In this document: one piece after another, positions 1-9,084 of the stretch | Position numbering within the stretch: position 1 is the first letter of the stretch | Layout: every line of letters begins with the position of its first letter | Assembly (NCBI GenBank): GCA_017546145.1 | Contig: JAFYXN010000002.1 | Location: forward strand, 42,011-106,010 | DNA: 64,000 bases | From: Clostridia bacterium | Lineage (GTDB): Bacteria > Bacillota > Clostridia > Monoglobales > Monoglobaceae | Reading direction: 5' to 3' | Notes under the pieces: generated by a model | What the model saw: only the letters and a program-made list of their open reading frames with translations | Told to the model about the DNA's origin: nothing | The model's database searches: none | Program-made: the position numbers and the translations under genes

Positions 1-1042
1 TTTTTAATATATCCTTCATTTCGACATCGCCTAATGAAAGTGCACGGATAACCGTAACCGAGCTTTGCCCGCCTGAGTTACCTCCGGTACCCATCAGCAT
101 AGGAATAAATGCCGTAAGTGCAACGCATACAGAAAGAGTCTCTTCAAACGAGCTGATAATCTTTCCGGTAAATGTAGACGAAAGCATAAGCAGCATCAGC
201 CACGGAACACGGTTTTTGAAGGTGTCCCAAACAGAGGTTTTGAGATAAGGCTTTTCAGAAGGCAAAATAGCTGCCATCTTTTCAATATCCTCTGTGGTTT
301 CTTCCTGAATAACGTCAATTACGTCATCGACAGTAATGATGCCGACAAGCCGGGTTTCTTTGTCAACAACCGGCATGGCAAGGAAGTCGTATTTGTCAAA
401 GAGGTTTGCAACGTGCTCTTTGTCTTCGTAGGTGTCAACGTATATAACATTGGTTTCCATCATATCGCCGATTTTTACCGAAGGGTCGCAAAGCAAAAGC
501 TCTTTGGCGGTGGTAATACCGATAAGGTGACGGTTTGAGTCGGTTACGTAGCATGTGTATATGGTTTCCTTGTCAACGCCTGTGGCACGGATACGGTCAA
601 ATGCCTGACCTACAGTCATATCGGTTTTAAGCGATACATACTCAATTGTCATAATGCTTCCGGCACTGTCTTTTGGGTATTTCAGAATCTTATTGATTTC
701 AGAACGTGTTTCGCTGTCAGATTGTCTGAGAATCCTTTTAACCACGTTTGCCGGCATTTCCTCAATTATATCAACAGTATCGTCAAGATACATTTCGTCA
801 AGGACGTCACGAAGCTCCTTATCGCTGAATGCACTGATAAGATGCTCCTGAGTATCAGGCTCCATTTCAACAAAGGTGTCGGCTGCAAGCTCCTTAGGGA
901 GAAGGCGAAACAGCCTTAAAACAGTTTCCTCAGGAACCTCATCAAACATCAGCGCAATGTCAGGGGCGTTCATTTCGGCCAGAGTACTTCGCAGCTTTAC
1001 AAATTCCTTGTTTTCTAACATAGAGAGTATTTCATTAATCAT
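1..1042 (-). CDS. mgtE: Magnesium transporter MgtE, C-terminus cut by the window edge
   Basis: Mg2+ channel/transporter of the cytoplasmic membrane. Reading leftward from the ATG at 1042-1040, which follows an AAGGAGGAAA ribosome site, the protein shows the MgtE N domain (about residues 1-130), a pair of CBS domains (about 130-260, with the second one reading GIITVDDVIDV) and the start of the membrane part (first helix at PWLMLLMLSSTF, then the GTGGNSGGQ signature of MgtE pores). About 347 codons are present; the remaining membrane helices lie beyond base 1. It starts 33 bases after the SLH-protein stop, so the two genes may share a transcript. The gap is too short for an M-box riboswitch; any Mg2+ control would act through the N and CBS domains, as known for the family. 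Confidence 0.95.
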   Translation of the reverse strand, partial: MINEILSMLENKEFVKLRSTLAEMNAPDIALMFDEVPEETVLRLFRLLPKELAADTFVEMEPDTQEHLISAFSDKELRDVLDEMYLDDTVDIIEEMPANVVKRILRQSDSETRSEINKILKYPKDSAGSIMTIEYVSLKTDMTVGQAFDRIRATGVDKETIYTCYVTDSNRHLIGITTAKELLLCDPSVKIGDMMETNVIYVDTYEDKEHVANLFDKYDFLAMPVVDKETRLVGIITVDDVIDVIQEETTEDIEKMAAILPSEKPYLKTSVWDTFKNRVPWLMLLMLSSTFTGKIISSFEETLSVCVALTAFIPMLMGTGGNSGGQSSVTVIRALSLGDVEMKDILK

Positions 1043-1075
1043 CTGCGTTTCCTCCTTCTTTGAAATAAAATTATA

Positions 1076-3652
1076 TTACATTACTGAATAAAGTATTTTT
1101 GCAGCTTCCGCTTTGGTTAAGGTGTTAAGCGGCTTTAATGTGCCGTCTTCATAGCCCTTCATTGCCCCAAGTGAAATAAGGGTGGTTACTCCGTCTGAAG
1201 CCCATGCAGGGATGTCTTCTCTGTCAGACGCGGTAAGTGCTGATTTAAAGACCCCTGCAGGAAGAGTTCTTGCAACAATTGTTGCAGCCTCTGCACGGCT
1301 GATTGTGGACAGCGGGTCTGCACAGCTTTCGGTGTCGCTGACATATCTGCCTTTTACAATGCCTTCTGCATACAGTGCTTTAAAGCTTGGAAGCGCCCAT
1401 GCCGGAATGCCATCAAGGTCGCTGTAAGGCAAATTGGTGTTTTCGTAATCTTCTGTTTTAAGTCCAAGATAGTTGCATATCATGACAGAAAATTCCGAGC
1501 GTGTCATTTGCTTTTGAGGGTTAAATCTCAGCGTTCCGTCGGTGGGGTCACCGTTAATTATTTTTGCAGAATGCATATACCCCAAAAGACCTTCTGCCCA
1601 GTGCCCTGCGGTGTCCGCAAAAGGCGATTGAAGCAGGACGGCTGTGTCGGATATCAATGTTTTAAATGAAGTATAACCAAAACTGTTGGTTGCATAAACC
1701 GTTATTTTGCTTGCTGCATCAGAAAGCTCGGCAAAAAGCTCGCCGATTTTGCTGTCATATTCAAAGTCAACAGGTTTGCCGTCGGCCCTGATAATTATTT
1801 TATCTTTTTCGGTAGAAATATTATATTCACACGAAATCGTGCCTGTGAGTGTCCCTTCTGCAAAATTAATATCAATTACGGGGTAAGCCTTGGGGTCGGT
1901 ATCCGATGGCTTGGCAAGCGTTACCGGAATGGTAATAGTTTTTTTTCCGGCAGATACGCGGATGTTGCCGCTTGCGCCGTATTTATCCGATGCTTTAAAC
2001 AAACCAATGTCTGAAATCGTACCGATTTGGGGGTCTGCCTCCCAGACAAAATTTTTGCGGCTTGCTGTCAGCTGATTATAACCGCCATACGCCAAAGCAG
2101 ACAACTCAACAGTATCGCTGGGTGTCATAGCAAGAGCCTTAACATCCTCCCATGTATCTTTGTTTTTTATAACAATATCTGTGGGCGTTTCAAGGCAGGT
2201 TAATGTAAGAGATGTCTTGGCATCCCCTGACTGTGCATAAACAGTTACGCTGCCGTTATCCTTCGCGGTGAAAAGAGCGCCGTCTGAAATGGTGCTGTTT
2301 TTTCCGTCTTCTACGCTGTATGTTACAGACGAAGGAACTGACGCCGGATGAAATCCAAGGTCTGTTGCCTTTAGTTCAAGCTGAACAGATGCTCCCTTTA
2401 GAATATAGTTGGTCTTTGGGTATAAATGGAGCATCTCTGCCTTTCCTGTCCTTTTTGCGGTGTTTTTAAAGAAAAAGAAGGTTGAAACACCTCGCTCCTT
2501 GCCGTCGGACGGCTTGTTTATAAGCGAGCTTTTATCGTCTCCCGGAAGCTGAACAACCATTTGTGTTGAGCCGCCTCCGTCAAGGTTAAGAGCTTCAATG
2601 CATCCAAGCTCTTTCATCCTGCTGGCAAGGGTTTTAAGCTGAACACCATAGCTGTAACCTGTTTGTCTGCCGTCTATGGTATAAAGCACTATTGAGCCGT
2701 CATCCTTTATGCCGATTGCGGTACGCGGCGCCGCCCCTGCTGAAAGGTTGGGGTTTATTTCACCGTTAATCAAAAGTCTGCCGCCGACAGAACCCATGCC
2801 CAAAGCTACCTCTGACCAACGAGGGTCGCCGTTTGCACTGAATGAAAGGGTGACCTTTTCACCTTCCTTAAGTGACGCAATCGGGTCAAGAAATTCTGCG
2901 GGAGCTTTTGCGTCTACAGTAATTACAATCTTGCCTTCAGGTATTGGCGCGGAGCCTGTGACTTCGTTGACAGATTCCACCACGGCGGTCATGCGTGTAC
3001 CAATCTTCATTTCTCCTTCAATCGAGCCTAATATAACATCAATGCCCTTTGTTGTGTTTTTGGTTTCATTATAAAAATCACTTGTCATCATGTAGATTGC
3101 ATAGGGCTGACGGTATTTGTTTATGTTGTAAATATTTGCCTCGCTGCCGTCTTCCTTTATAAGAACCGAGTTTAAAGAAAAATAAGAGATAAACGCTGTG
3201 CCGTCGGGCATAATTCCAATTGCGTCCTGCCCGGATGCGTCTTTGGTAAGGATTTTTCCGTCAACAATAGCGTTGCTCATGGGCACGCCTGTTTGTGTGG
3301 AAAAAAAGTCTGCGTTGCTGCCGCCGATTATATCTGTATCAAGATTTTCAAGGCGGTTTGTTTCTTTTGAGATAGCAGTTGTTCCAAAGAGCGATGCCCC
3401 GTTTGTTATTGTAGGAAGAACTGTGCTGTTTGGAGTATAAACAATATAATTTTCGGTTTGCTTACCCACCCCGCTCTGGTCGCTGTAAAAAATATTATGG
3501 GTATAGTATGTTCCTTCGCCTATCTGAGTGGTATAACCGCTTATTTTAGAACTGCCCAAAACCGATGCAAAGCTGCTCAGGGGTGCGGTAAAAACTGCCG
3601 CCGCAAGAAGGGTGGCGGATAATTTCTTTATAAAGTTAATTTTAAAATTCAT
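1076..3652 (-). CDS. Secreted phosphodiester glycosidase (NAGPA-like) domain protein with C-terminal SLH domains
   Basis: Predicted surface-anchored protein of 858 residues. The start at 3652 is chosen because AAGGATG precedes it and it begins a clean signal peptide (basic MNFKINFIKK, hydrophobic stretch, cleavage near SSFASV); the frame stays open about 20 codons further upstream without a better start. Residues about 90-390 fit the phosphodiester glycosidase family related to mammalian 'uncovering enzyme' (NADFFS near the start; RTAIGIKDDGSIVLYTIDGR and EALNLDGGGSTQM further on). The middle (about 400-650) looks like Ig/BIG-type beta modules. The last 190 residues hold three SLH repeats (FADTAGHWAE, YSDLDGIPAWA, DREDIPAWASDG), which bind pyruvylated secondary cell-wall polymer. 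The substrate is unknown; the family acts on sugar-phosphodiester linkages. Confidence 0.85.
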   Translation of the reverse strand: MNFKINFIKKLSATLLAAAVFTAPLSSFASVLGSSKISGYTTQIGEGTYYTHNIFYSDQSGVGKQTENYIVYTPNSTVLPTITNGASLFGTTAISKETNRLENLDTDIIGGSNADFFSTQTGVPMSNAIVDGKILTKDASGQDAIGIMPDGTAFISYFSLNSVLIKEDGSEANIYNINKYRQPYAIYMMTSDFYNETKNTTKGIDVILGSIEGEMKIGTRMTAVVESVNEVTGSAPIPEGKIVITVDAKAPAEFLDPIASLKEGEKVTLSFSANGDPRWSEVALGMGSVGGRLLINGEINPNLSAGAAPRTAIGIKDDGSIVLYTIDGRQTGYSYGVQLKTLASRMKELGCIEALNLDGGGSTQMVVQLPGDDKSSLINKPSDGKERGVSTFFFFKNTAKRTGKAEMLHLYPKTNYILKGASVQLELKATDLGFHPASVPSSVTYSVEDGKNSTISDGALFTAKDNGSVTVYAQSGDAKTSLTLTCLETPTDIVIKNKDTWEDVKALAMTPSDTVELSALAYGGYNQLTASRKNFVWEADPQIGTISDIGLFKASDKYGASGNIRVSAGKKTITIPVTLAKPSDTDPKAYPVIDINFAEGTLTGTISCEYNISTEKDKIIIRADGKPVDFEYDSKIGELFAELSDAASKITVYATNSFGYTSFKTLISDTAVLLQSPFADTAGHWAEGLLGYMHSAKIINGDPTDGTLRFNPQKQMTRSEFSVMICNYLGLKTEDYENTNLPYSDLDGIPAWALPSFKALYAEGIVKGRYVSDTESCADPLSTISRAEAATIVARTLPAGVFKSALTASDREDIPAWASDGVTTLISLGAMKGYEDGTLKPLNTLTKAEAAKILYSVM

Positions 3653-3675
3653 AATGTTCACATCCTTATGCCTAA

Positions 3676-3705
3676 AGTATAGCAGACAGCTGACAGTGTT
3701 GTAAA
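3676..3705 (-). promoter_or_regulatory. Probable sigma-A promoter of the SLH protein gene
   Basis: On the minus strand TTTACA (3705-3700) is followed after 18 bases by TATACT (3681-3676), about 25 bases before the start codon at 3652. Confidence 0.55.
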
Positions 3706-3722
3706 CAATCAAATATTGACAA

Positions 3723-3762
3723 ATAAATAAAGCAGTACATCGCCAAAGAGTGATGTACTGCT
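3723..3762 (-). terminator. Rho-independent terminator after the CBM9-like gene
   Basis: The 11-bp stem AGCAGTACATC (3762-3752 on the minus strand) pairs with GATGTACTGCT (3741-3731) around a 10-base loop, followed on the minus strand by the T-rich tail TTATTTATTT. It separates the CBM9-like gene from the SLH gene's promoter. Confidence 0.75.
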
Positions 3763-3796
3763 AAAAAGTTAAAGCGTATTCTGAATTTGTGATGAA

Positions 3797-4387
3797 TTAT
3801 ATAATATTCATCGGGGCAAAGTATTCAGGCTTGTGAAAATCAAGGACATCGGGGTCTGTCATGTTCCAACAGCCATAATGCGGAAATTCGGTATTGTCAC
3901 CGCATTTGTAAGCGTTTGCCATAATAACAGAGCCTGTTTTGAACCGGTAGTCGGGAATATACTTTTGGATAAGCTTGTAAGGAACAGTATAGTCCACAGT
4001 CCAAAAGTCTTCATAGACCTGAGCTTTTATATTCAGAGATATAACATCTTCTTCGGTAAGTTTAATGACGTTGTCGTGTCGGTTTTTTCTGAACGAAACA
4101 TTCATAGCACCATTGCAATTTACTTCAAAATTGAAATAGCTGTCGCATATCTTTGGCGCAAATTTGCAAAACCATTCAACGCAGCTGTCTTCGTGTACAT
4201 ATTCAAAATGCTTGGTTTTTGTGCCCAAAGGATTGGTTTCAAAGACGTCAAAATGAGCGTGAAAGCCAACTTGGTTATAACAAATCCCAAGGCTGACCTT
4301 AGGTCGGTAGCCGTGCTCTGACGGGTAATAATGTTCAATTGATAATCGGGGAACCTCGCCGGAACCCTCTTTGACTATGGTATACAT
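3797..4387 (-). CDS. Carbohydrate-binding family 9-like protein
   Basis: A 196-residue protein without signal peptide or membrane segment. The pattern of aromatic residues and motifs (SLGICYNQVGFHAHFDVFE, CVEWFCKF, YFNFEVNCNGAMNVSFRK, DFWTVDYTVPY, ANAYKCGD, HYGCWN near the end) matches the solo CBM9-like beta-sandwich family, known from the C-terminal domain of xylanases and also found alone in gut Firmicutes. The start at 4387 is preferred over the upstream ATG at 4435 because CAGGAG sits about 10 bases before it and the upstream extension runs through the terminator of tRNA-Arg. The gene is monocistronic, between two terminators. What it binds, and why a carbohydrate-binding fold would be cytoplasmic, cannot be told from the sequence. 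Confidence 0.75.
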   Translation of the reverse strand: MYTIVKEGSGEVPRLSIEHYYPSEHGYRPKVSLGICYNQVGFHAHFDVFETNPLGTKTKHFEYVHEDSCVEWFCKFAPKICDSYFNFEVNCNGAMNVSFRKNRHDNVIKLTEEDVISLNIKAQVYEDFWTVDYTVPYKLIQKYIPDYRFKTGSVIMANAYKCGDNTEFPHYGCWNMTDPDVLDFHKPEYFAPMNII

Positions 4388-4420
4388 AACCTGACGTCTC
4401 CTGTGAATGTTTATAAAAAT

Positions 4421-4453
4421 AAAAAAGGAAAGCACAAGGGGCTTTCCTTTTTT
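4421..4453 (-). terminator. Terminator of tRNA-Arg
   Basis: GGAAAGC (4427-4433) and GCTTTCC (4441-4447) form a 7-bp stem with a 7-base loop, flanked by six A on one side and six T on the other, so it can act in both directions. It directly follows the CCA end of the tRNA on the minus strand. Confidence 0.75.
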
Positions 4454-4529
4454 GGTGCGCCAGAAGGGACTCGAACCCCTGACCTACTGGTTCGTAGCCA
4501 GTCACTCTATCCAGCTGAGCTACTGGCGC
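4453..4529 (-). tRNA. tRNA-Arg (anticodon ACG)
   Basis: A complete 77-base cloverleaf on the minus strand. The acceptor arms GCGCCAG (4529-4523) and CTGGCGC (4463-4457) pair fully; the D arm is GCTCAGCTGGATAGAGT; the anticodon loop is CTACGAA with ACG at 4495-4493; the T arm carries GGTTCGAATCC. The CCA end is encoded in the DNA (4455-4453). ACG is normally deaminated to ICG by TadA, and reads CGU, CGC and CGA. Confidence 0.97.
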
Positions 4530-4569
4530 ATACGTGACAAAATACAAGTATCATTGCCGACAGTTGTAT

Positions 4570-4598
4570 ATTTTAGCACAGTTTAACGCAAATTGCAA
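4570..4598 (-). promoter_or_regulatory. Promoter of tRNA-Arg
   Basis: On the minus strand TTGCAA (4598-4593), a 17-base spacer and TAAAAT (4575-4570) lie about 40 bases before the tRNA 5' end. Confidence 0.6.
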
Positions 4599-4658
4599 GC
4601 TTTTTATAAAAAAAGTTCAAAAAAATTTTCCAGAGGTCAGTTTTATGTGGCATAAGAG

Positions 4659-4946
4659 TTAGTTTGCTATCAGTGCAGAATACGAGCGTTCAAGGGCCTT
4701 GTATTCCATAAGCAGCTGCTCGTAACGGTTTTGCTCGGATTGGATTTTGTATATATAAAAGTCAATAAGCTTTGGCTCGTTTACGTTGTTGAAGTTTTCC
4801 ATTGCTGCGGTGATTTCGCATCGGGTCAGGTCAATATTTTGTTTAAGTGTTTGCAATTTAACAAGGTATTCTGAATGTACTTTTTTCTCTGCGGCTTTGT
4901 TTTTGTCAAAAAATGAAACAAGATTTGCTGTAAGCTGAAGTGTCAT
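4659..4946 (-). CDS. DUF2508 (YaaL-like) family protein
   Basis: A 95-residue soluble, helical protein. The C-terminal half (VNEPKLIDFYIYKIQSEQNRYEQLL) shows the spacing typical of the DUF2508/YaaL family: an acidic-hydrophobic ID.YIY.I segment, then E.RY..LL. The family has no established function; in Bacillus, yaaL lies next to recR and bofA, but here the neighbours are tRNA-Arg and the divergent secA. The start at 4946 follows a strong AAGGAGGG site. The N-terminus (KNKAAEKKVHSEYL) is charged and probably coiled. Confidence 0.6.
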   Translation of the reverse strand: MTLQLTANLVSFFDKNKAAEKKVHSEYLVKLQTLKQNIDLTRCEITAAMENFNNVNEPKLIDFYIYKIQSEQNRYEQLLMEYKALERSYSALIAN

Positions 4947-5037
4947 GTGTAACCCTCCTTGGTTTTTCGGTATAGTATAAGTATAAACATTGGCTTGAAA
5001 AATATTCCAAATTCTTGTTAATATTTTGTTACAACCC

Positions 5038-5066
5038 TTGTAAAATGGGGAAAAGTATGATATACT
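5038..5066 (+). promoter_or_regulatory. Promoter of the secA operon
   Basis: TTGTAA (5038-5043), a 17-base spacer and TATACT (5061-5066) lie about 50 bases before the secA start. The 170-base gap 4947-5116 is shared with the divergent DUF2508 gene and holds nothing else recognisable. Confidence 0.7.
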
Positions 5067-5116
5067 AATTTAGATTGTATATGTATATTGCATTATGCAA
5101 GACGGAGGAACAATAA

Positions 5117-7867
5117 ATGAGTTTTAAAAGCATGGTGGAAAAGCTTATAGGTACCTATAGCGAAAGAGAATTAAAACGGATTAAACCCATAGCAGAACGT
5201 GTTTTGGCTTTGGATGCTGAAATGGCGGCAAAGACCGATGCAGAGCTTAGGGGAATGACCGATAATTTTAAGAAAAGACTTGGGGAAGGAGAAACCTTGG
5301 ACGATATACTGCCTGAGGCGTTTGCTGTATGCCGCGAAGCAGCATCAAGAGTTCTTGGCATGAAGCATTTCCCTGTTCAGATTATAGGCGGTATAGTTCT
5401 TCATCAGGGCAGAATTGCCGAGATGAAGACAGGCGAGGGTAAAACGCTGGTTGCAACCCTTCCGGCATATCTTAATGCTCTTTCGGGAAAGGGTGTTCAC
5501 ATTGTTACCGTAAATGACTACCTTGCAAAGCGTGACAGTGAATGGATGGGCAAGCTTTATAACTTCCTTGGTCTTAGTGTCGGACTTATTATACACGAAA
5601 AGGATAACGCCGCAAGACGCGAGGCTTATAATGCCGATATAACCTACGGAACAAACAACGAGCTTGGCTTTGACTATCTTCGTGATAATATGGTTATTTA
5701 CAAAGAGGACAGAGTTCAGCGCGGTCATAACTATGCAATTGTGGACGAGGTTGACAGTATCCTTGTTGACGAGGCAAGAACTCCGCTTATTATTTCGGGA
5801 GTTGGTGATAAATCAACCGCCTTGTATGAGCAGGCTGATATGTTTGCAAAGACGTTAAAATGCCGACGTGTTGTCGAAACCGACAGCAAGGAAGAAGCAG
5901 AGGATGTCTATACAGACGTTGATTATGTTGTTGACGAAAAGGCAAAGACTGCGGTTCTTACCCCCGAAGGTGTAAAAAAGGCTGAAAAGGTATTCGGGAT
6001 TGAAACTCTTACAGACCCCGAGAATATGACAATATCGCATCACATCAATCAGGCAATCAAGGCACACGGTATTATGCGCCGTGACAAGGATTATGTGGTA
6101 AAGGACGGACAGGTAATCATTGTTGACGAGTTTACAGGCCGTCTTATGTTCGGCAGACGTTACAGCGATGGACTTCATCAGGCAATCGAGGCAAAGGAAC
6201 ATGTAAAGGTTGAACACGAAAGCAAAACCCTTGCAACAATTACATTTCAGAATTTCTTCCGCCTTTACGGCAAGCTGTCGGGTATGACGGGTACAGCTCA
6301 GACTGAGGAAGAGGAGTTTCAGGAAATTTACAGACTGGACGTTGTGGTTATACCTACCAACAAGCCGATGTGCCGCGAAGATTTACCTGACCTTATATAC
6401 AAAACCGAGCAGGCAAAGTTCAATGCGGTTATAGCAGAGGTCGAAAAAGCTCATGCAAAGGGACAGCCGGTGCTTATAGGTACTGTTTCAATTGAAAAAT
6501 CAGAGCAGCTTAGCTCCATGCTTAAAAGAAAGGGCATAAAGCACAATGTTCTTAACGCAAAAATGCATGAGAAGGAGGCTGAAATTGTAGCGCAGGCAGG
6601 ACAAAAGGGTGCAGTTACGATTGCGACCAACATGGCGGGCCGTGGTACGGATATAGTTCTTGGCGGCAATGCCGAGTTTATGGCAAAAAAAGAAATGGAA
6701 GCCGCAGGCTTTACCCCGGAGCTTATCGTTCAGGCAACGGGCTTTGCAGAAACAGATGATGAAGAAATTATAAACGCAAGAAAGACCTTCCGTGAGCTTA
6801 ACAATAAATACAAGGCAGAGATTGAGCCGCAGCAGCAGGAGGTATTGGAGGCAGGCGGACTTTATATCATGGGTACAGAACGCCATGAAAGCCGCCGTAT
6901 CGACAATCAGCTGAGAGGCCGTGCCGGACGTCAGGGTGACAACGGAAAGTCAAGATTCTTCCTTTCGCTTGAGGATGACCTGATGCGATTGTTTGCGTCG
7001 GATAAGATAAACAGAATTATGGAAATGGTCGGTTTTGCAGAAGACGAAGCGATTGAAAGCAAAATGGTTTCAAATTCACTAGAGACGGCACAGGCGCGTG
7101 TTGAGGGCAGAAACTTCAACATCAGAAAGCACGTTTTGAGCTATGATGATGTAAACAATCAGCAAAGAGAAATGATTTATTCGCAGCGCAATGAGGTTCT
7201 TGACGGAGTTGATTTAAAGGCAACAATATTAAAGATGATGCGCAGTGTTATAGAAAATATTGTTGTAAGAAATACCGGTGGTATGCAACACGCAGAAGAC
7301 TGGCAGTGGGGGTCAATCCGTGAGCAGATGAACGAAGAATTTACTCCGTTTGCAGATGGTGAGCTGGAGTTTGACCCGTATGACATTGACCGCATGACGG
7401 TGGAATCTCTTACCGAACTTCTTCTTGAAAAGGCTCAGGAAAAATATTCTGTTCAGGAAGAACTGTTTGGCGAGAGTATACGCGAGGTTGAACGTGTAAT
7501 TTTGCTTCGCACAGTTGATGCAAAGTGGATGGACCATATCGACAGCCTGGAACAGCTCAGACAAGGAATCAACCTTCGTGCGTATGCACAGCGTGACCCG
7601 GTTATTGAGTATAAATTTGAAGCAATGGATATGTTTGAGGAAATGATTGCGAGCATAAAGGAAGAAACGGTAAAAATGCTCTTCCATGTTGTTCCTCAGG
7701 CAAAGATAGAGCGCACGCAGGTGGCAAAGCCCATGGCAGAAAACCTTGGCGGTGACGGCACTGTTCAGAAAAAGCCGGTTGTAAAGACGGACAAAATCGG
7801 CAGAAACGACCCATGCCCCTGCGGCAGCGGCAAAAAGTATAAGCATTGCTGTCTTGGCAAGGAATAG
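5117..7867 (+). CDS. secA: Protein translocase subunit SecA
   Basis: ATPase motor that drives preproteins through SecYEG. The 916 residues carry nucleotide-binding domain 1 with Walker A ([12 protein letters not shown], about residue 100), Walker B ([20 protein letters not shown]), the preprotein cross-linking domain (about 225-365), domain 2 with the motif [14 protein letters not shown], the helical scaffold and wing domains, and a C-terminal SEC-C zinc finger ([16 protein letters not shown]). That tail has the Cys-X-Cys...Cys-Cys pattern that binds Zn2+ and contacts ribosomes or SecB. The start follows GACGGAGG. prfB comes 59 bases later, the same order as in Bacillus subtilis. Confidence 0.98.
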   Translation: MSFKSMVEKLIGTYSERELKRIKPIAERVLALDAEMAAKTDAELRGMTDNFKKRLGEGETLDDILPEAFAVCREAASRVLGMKHFPVQIIGGIVLHQGRIAEMKTGEGKTLVATLPAYLNALSGKGVHIVTVNDYLAKRDSEWMGKLYNFLGLSVGLIIHEKDNAARREAYNADITYGTNNELGFDYLRDNMVIYKEDRVQRGHNYAIVDEVDSILVDEARTPLIISGVGDKSTALYEQADMFAKTLKCRRVVETDSKEEAEDVYTDVDYVVDEKAKTAVLTPEGVKKAEKVFGIETLTDPENMTISHHINQAIKAHGIMRRDKDYVVKDGQVIIVDEFTGRLMFGRRYSDGLHQAIEAKEHVKVEHESKTLATITFQNFFRLYGKLSGMTGTAQTEEEEFQEIYRLDVVVIPTNKPMCREDLPDLIYKTEQAKFNAVIAEVEKAHAKGQPVLIGTVSIEKSEQLSSMLKRKGIKHNVLNAKMHEKEAEIVAQAGQKGAVTIATNMAGRGTDIVLGGNAEFMAKKEMEAAGFTPELIVQATGFAETDDEEIINARKTFRELNNKYKAEIEPQQQEVLEAGGLYIMGTERHESRRIDNQLRGRAGRQGDNGKSRFFLSLEDDLMRLFASDKINRIMEMVGFAEDEAIESKMVSNSLETAQARVEGRNFNIRKHVLSYDDVNNQQREMIYSQRNEVLDGVDLKATILKMMRSVIENIVVRNTGGMQHAEDWQWGSIREQMNEEFTPFADGELEFDPYDIDRMTVESLTELLLEKAQEKYSVQEELFGESIREVERVILLRTVDAKWMDHIDSLEQLRQGINLRAYAQRDPVIEYKFEAMDMFEEMIASIKEETVKMLFHVVPQAKIERTQVAKPMAENLGGDGTVQKKPVVKTDKIGRNDPCPCGSGKKYKHCCLGKE

Positions 7868-7926
7868 ATTTTGGTGGTTAAGGCGGTTTTTCCGCCGCAT
7901 ATACATAAATCAAAGGATGTGAAAAT

Positions 7927-9046
7927 GTGATAGAGTTTGATGAATACAAGCTTGAGCTTGACGGAATGAAAAAGGATATTACAGATTTGAGGGATTCACT
8001 TTAACATAGAAAAAACTATGGAGGAAATCTCAGCGCTTGATGCCAAAACCATGGAACCTGATTTTTACAGTGACATGGACGAGGCAGGAAAAATTCTTCA
8101 GAGAATAAAGGGGCTTAAAAACAAAATTGAGCGCTATGACGGACTGTATTCTTCATGGGAGGACTTGACCACACTGGTTGCCCTTGCAATAGAAGAAGAT
8201 GATATAAGTGTTCTTGAAGAGGTAAAATCCGGCTTTGCCGAGCTTACAGCAAATCTTAGTGCAATGCAGCTTGAAACGTTGCTTTCGGGAAAGTATGACG
8301 GTAGCAATGCCATACTTACGCTTCATGCAGGTGCAGGCGGCACAGAGGCTCAGGACTGGTGCGAAATGCTTTATCGTATGTATACCAGATGGGCAGAACG
8401 CCGCGGCTTTAAGACCGAGGTGATTGACTATCTTGACGGCGAAGAGGCGGGGATAAAAAGTGTTACCTTCCGTATTGAGGGTGTAAATGCCTACGGCTAT
8501 GCAAAATGTGAGAAGGGTGTCCACCGTCTGGTGCGCATTTCGCCGTTTGATGCATCAGGAAGACGTCATACGTCGTTTGCATCCCTTGATGTTATGCCCG
8601 AAATTGACGATGATATTGAAGTAAATATAAACCCCGAGGATTTAAAGGTTGATACCTATCGTGCCAGCGGTGCAGGGGGACAGCATATTAACAAGACAGA
8701 ATCGGCAATACGTATAACTCATATTCCGACTGGTGTGGTTGTAACCTGTCAGAACGAGCGCTCACAGCACAAAAACCGCGATATGGCACTGAAGATGCTC
8801 AAATCAAAGCTGGTCGAAATTGCCGAGCGTGAGCAGAAAGAAAAAATAGAGGATTTAAAAGGCGTACAAATGGAAATCGGCTGGGGCAGCCAGATCCGCT
8901 CGTATGTATTCCATCCTTACAGTATGGTCAAAGACCACAGAACAAACCATGAAACAGGCAATACCGGGGCAGTTATGGACGGCGACCTTGACGGATTTAT
9001 CAATGCATACCTTACGGCATTGTCAAGAGGCGAGATTGAGAAATAA
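7927..9046 (+). CDS. prfB: Peptide chain release factor 2, with programmed +1 frameshift
   Basis: Release factor 2, which ends translation at UGA and UAA. Translation begins at GTG 7927 (AAAGGATG upstream), runs 25 codons to CTT (7999-8001), meets an in-frame TAA (8002-8004), and continues in the +1 frame from AAC (8003-8005) to 9046, giving 372 residues. The site keeps the layout of the classical RF2 autoregulatory frameshift: an internal Shine-Dalgarno-like AGGGAT (7990-7995), one codon, then the slippery CTT-T. The +1 frame begins NIEKTMEEISALD, continuing the N-terminal helix. The body has the RF2 stop-reading tripeptide SPF (LVRISPFDASGRRH) and the catalytic GGQ (GAGGQHINKTES). Unusually, the recoded stop is TAA rather than TGA. 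A short hairpin (GGCGG-TTTTT-CCGCC, 7882-7896) precedes the gene. Confidence 0.93.
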
Positions 9047-9084
9047 ATTCCTGAATTTAAACTGATTTTGAAAGGAACTACAAT

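Noticed and set aside
1043..1075. M-box riboswitch before mgtE
   Set aside because: Only 33 bases separate mgtE from the gene before it.
3833..4321. Open frame of 162 codons opposite the CBM9-like gene
   Set aside because: It mirrors the minus-strand gene, has no ribosome site and no family resemblance; the same holds for the other long frames opposite real genes, such as 7313-7906, 11670-12383 and 29097-29804.
7927..8020. prfB read as a gene broken by a stop codon, or starting at ATG 8018
   Set aside because: The slippery CTT-T, the internal AGGGAT at the right distance and the continuous RF2 N-terminal helix across the +1 join fit programmed frameshifting.
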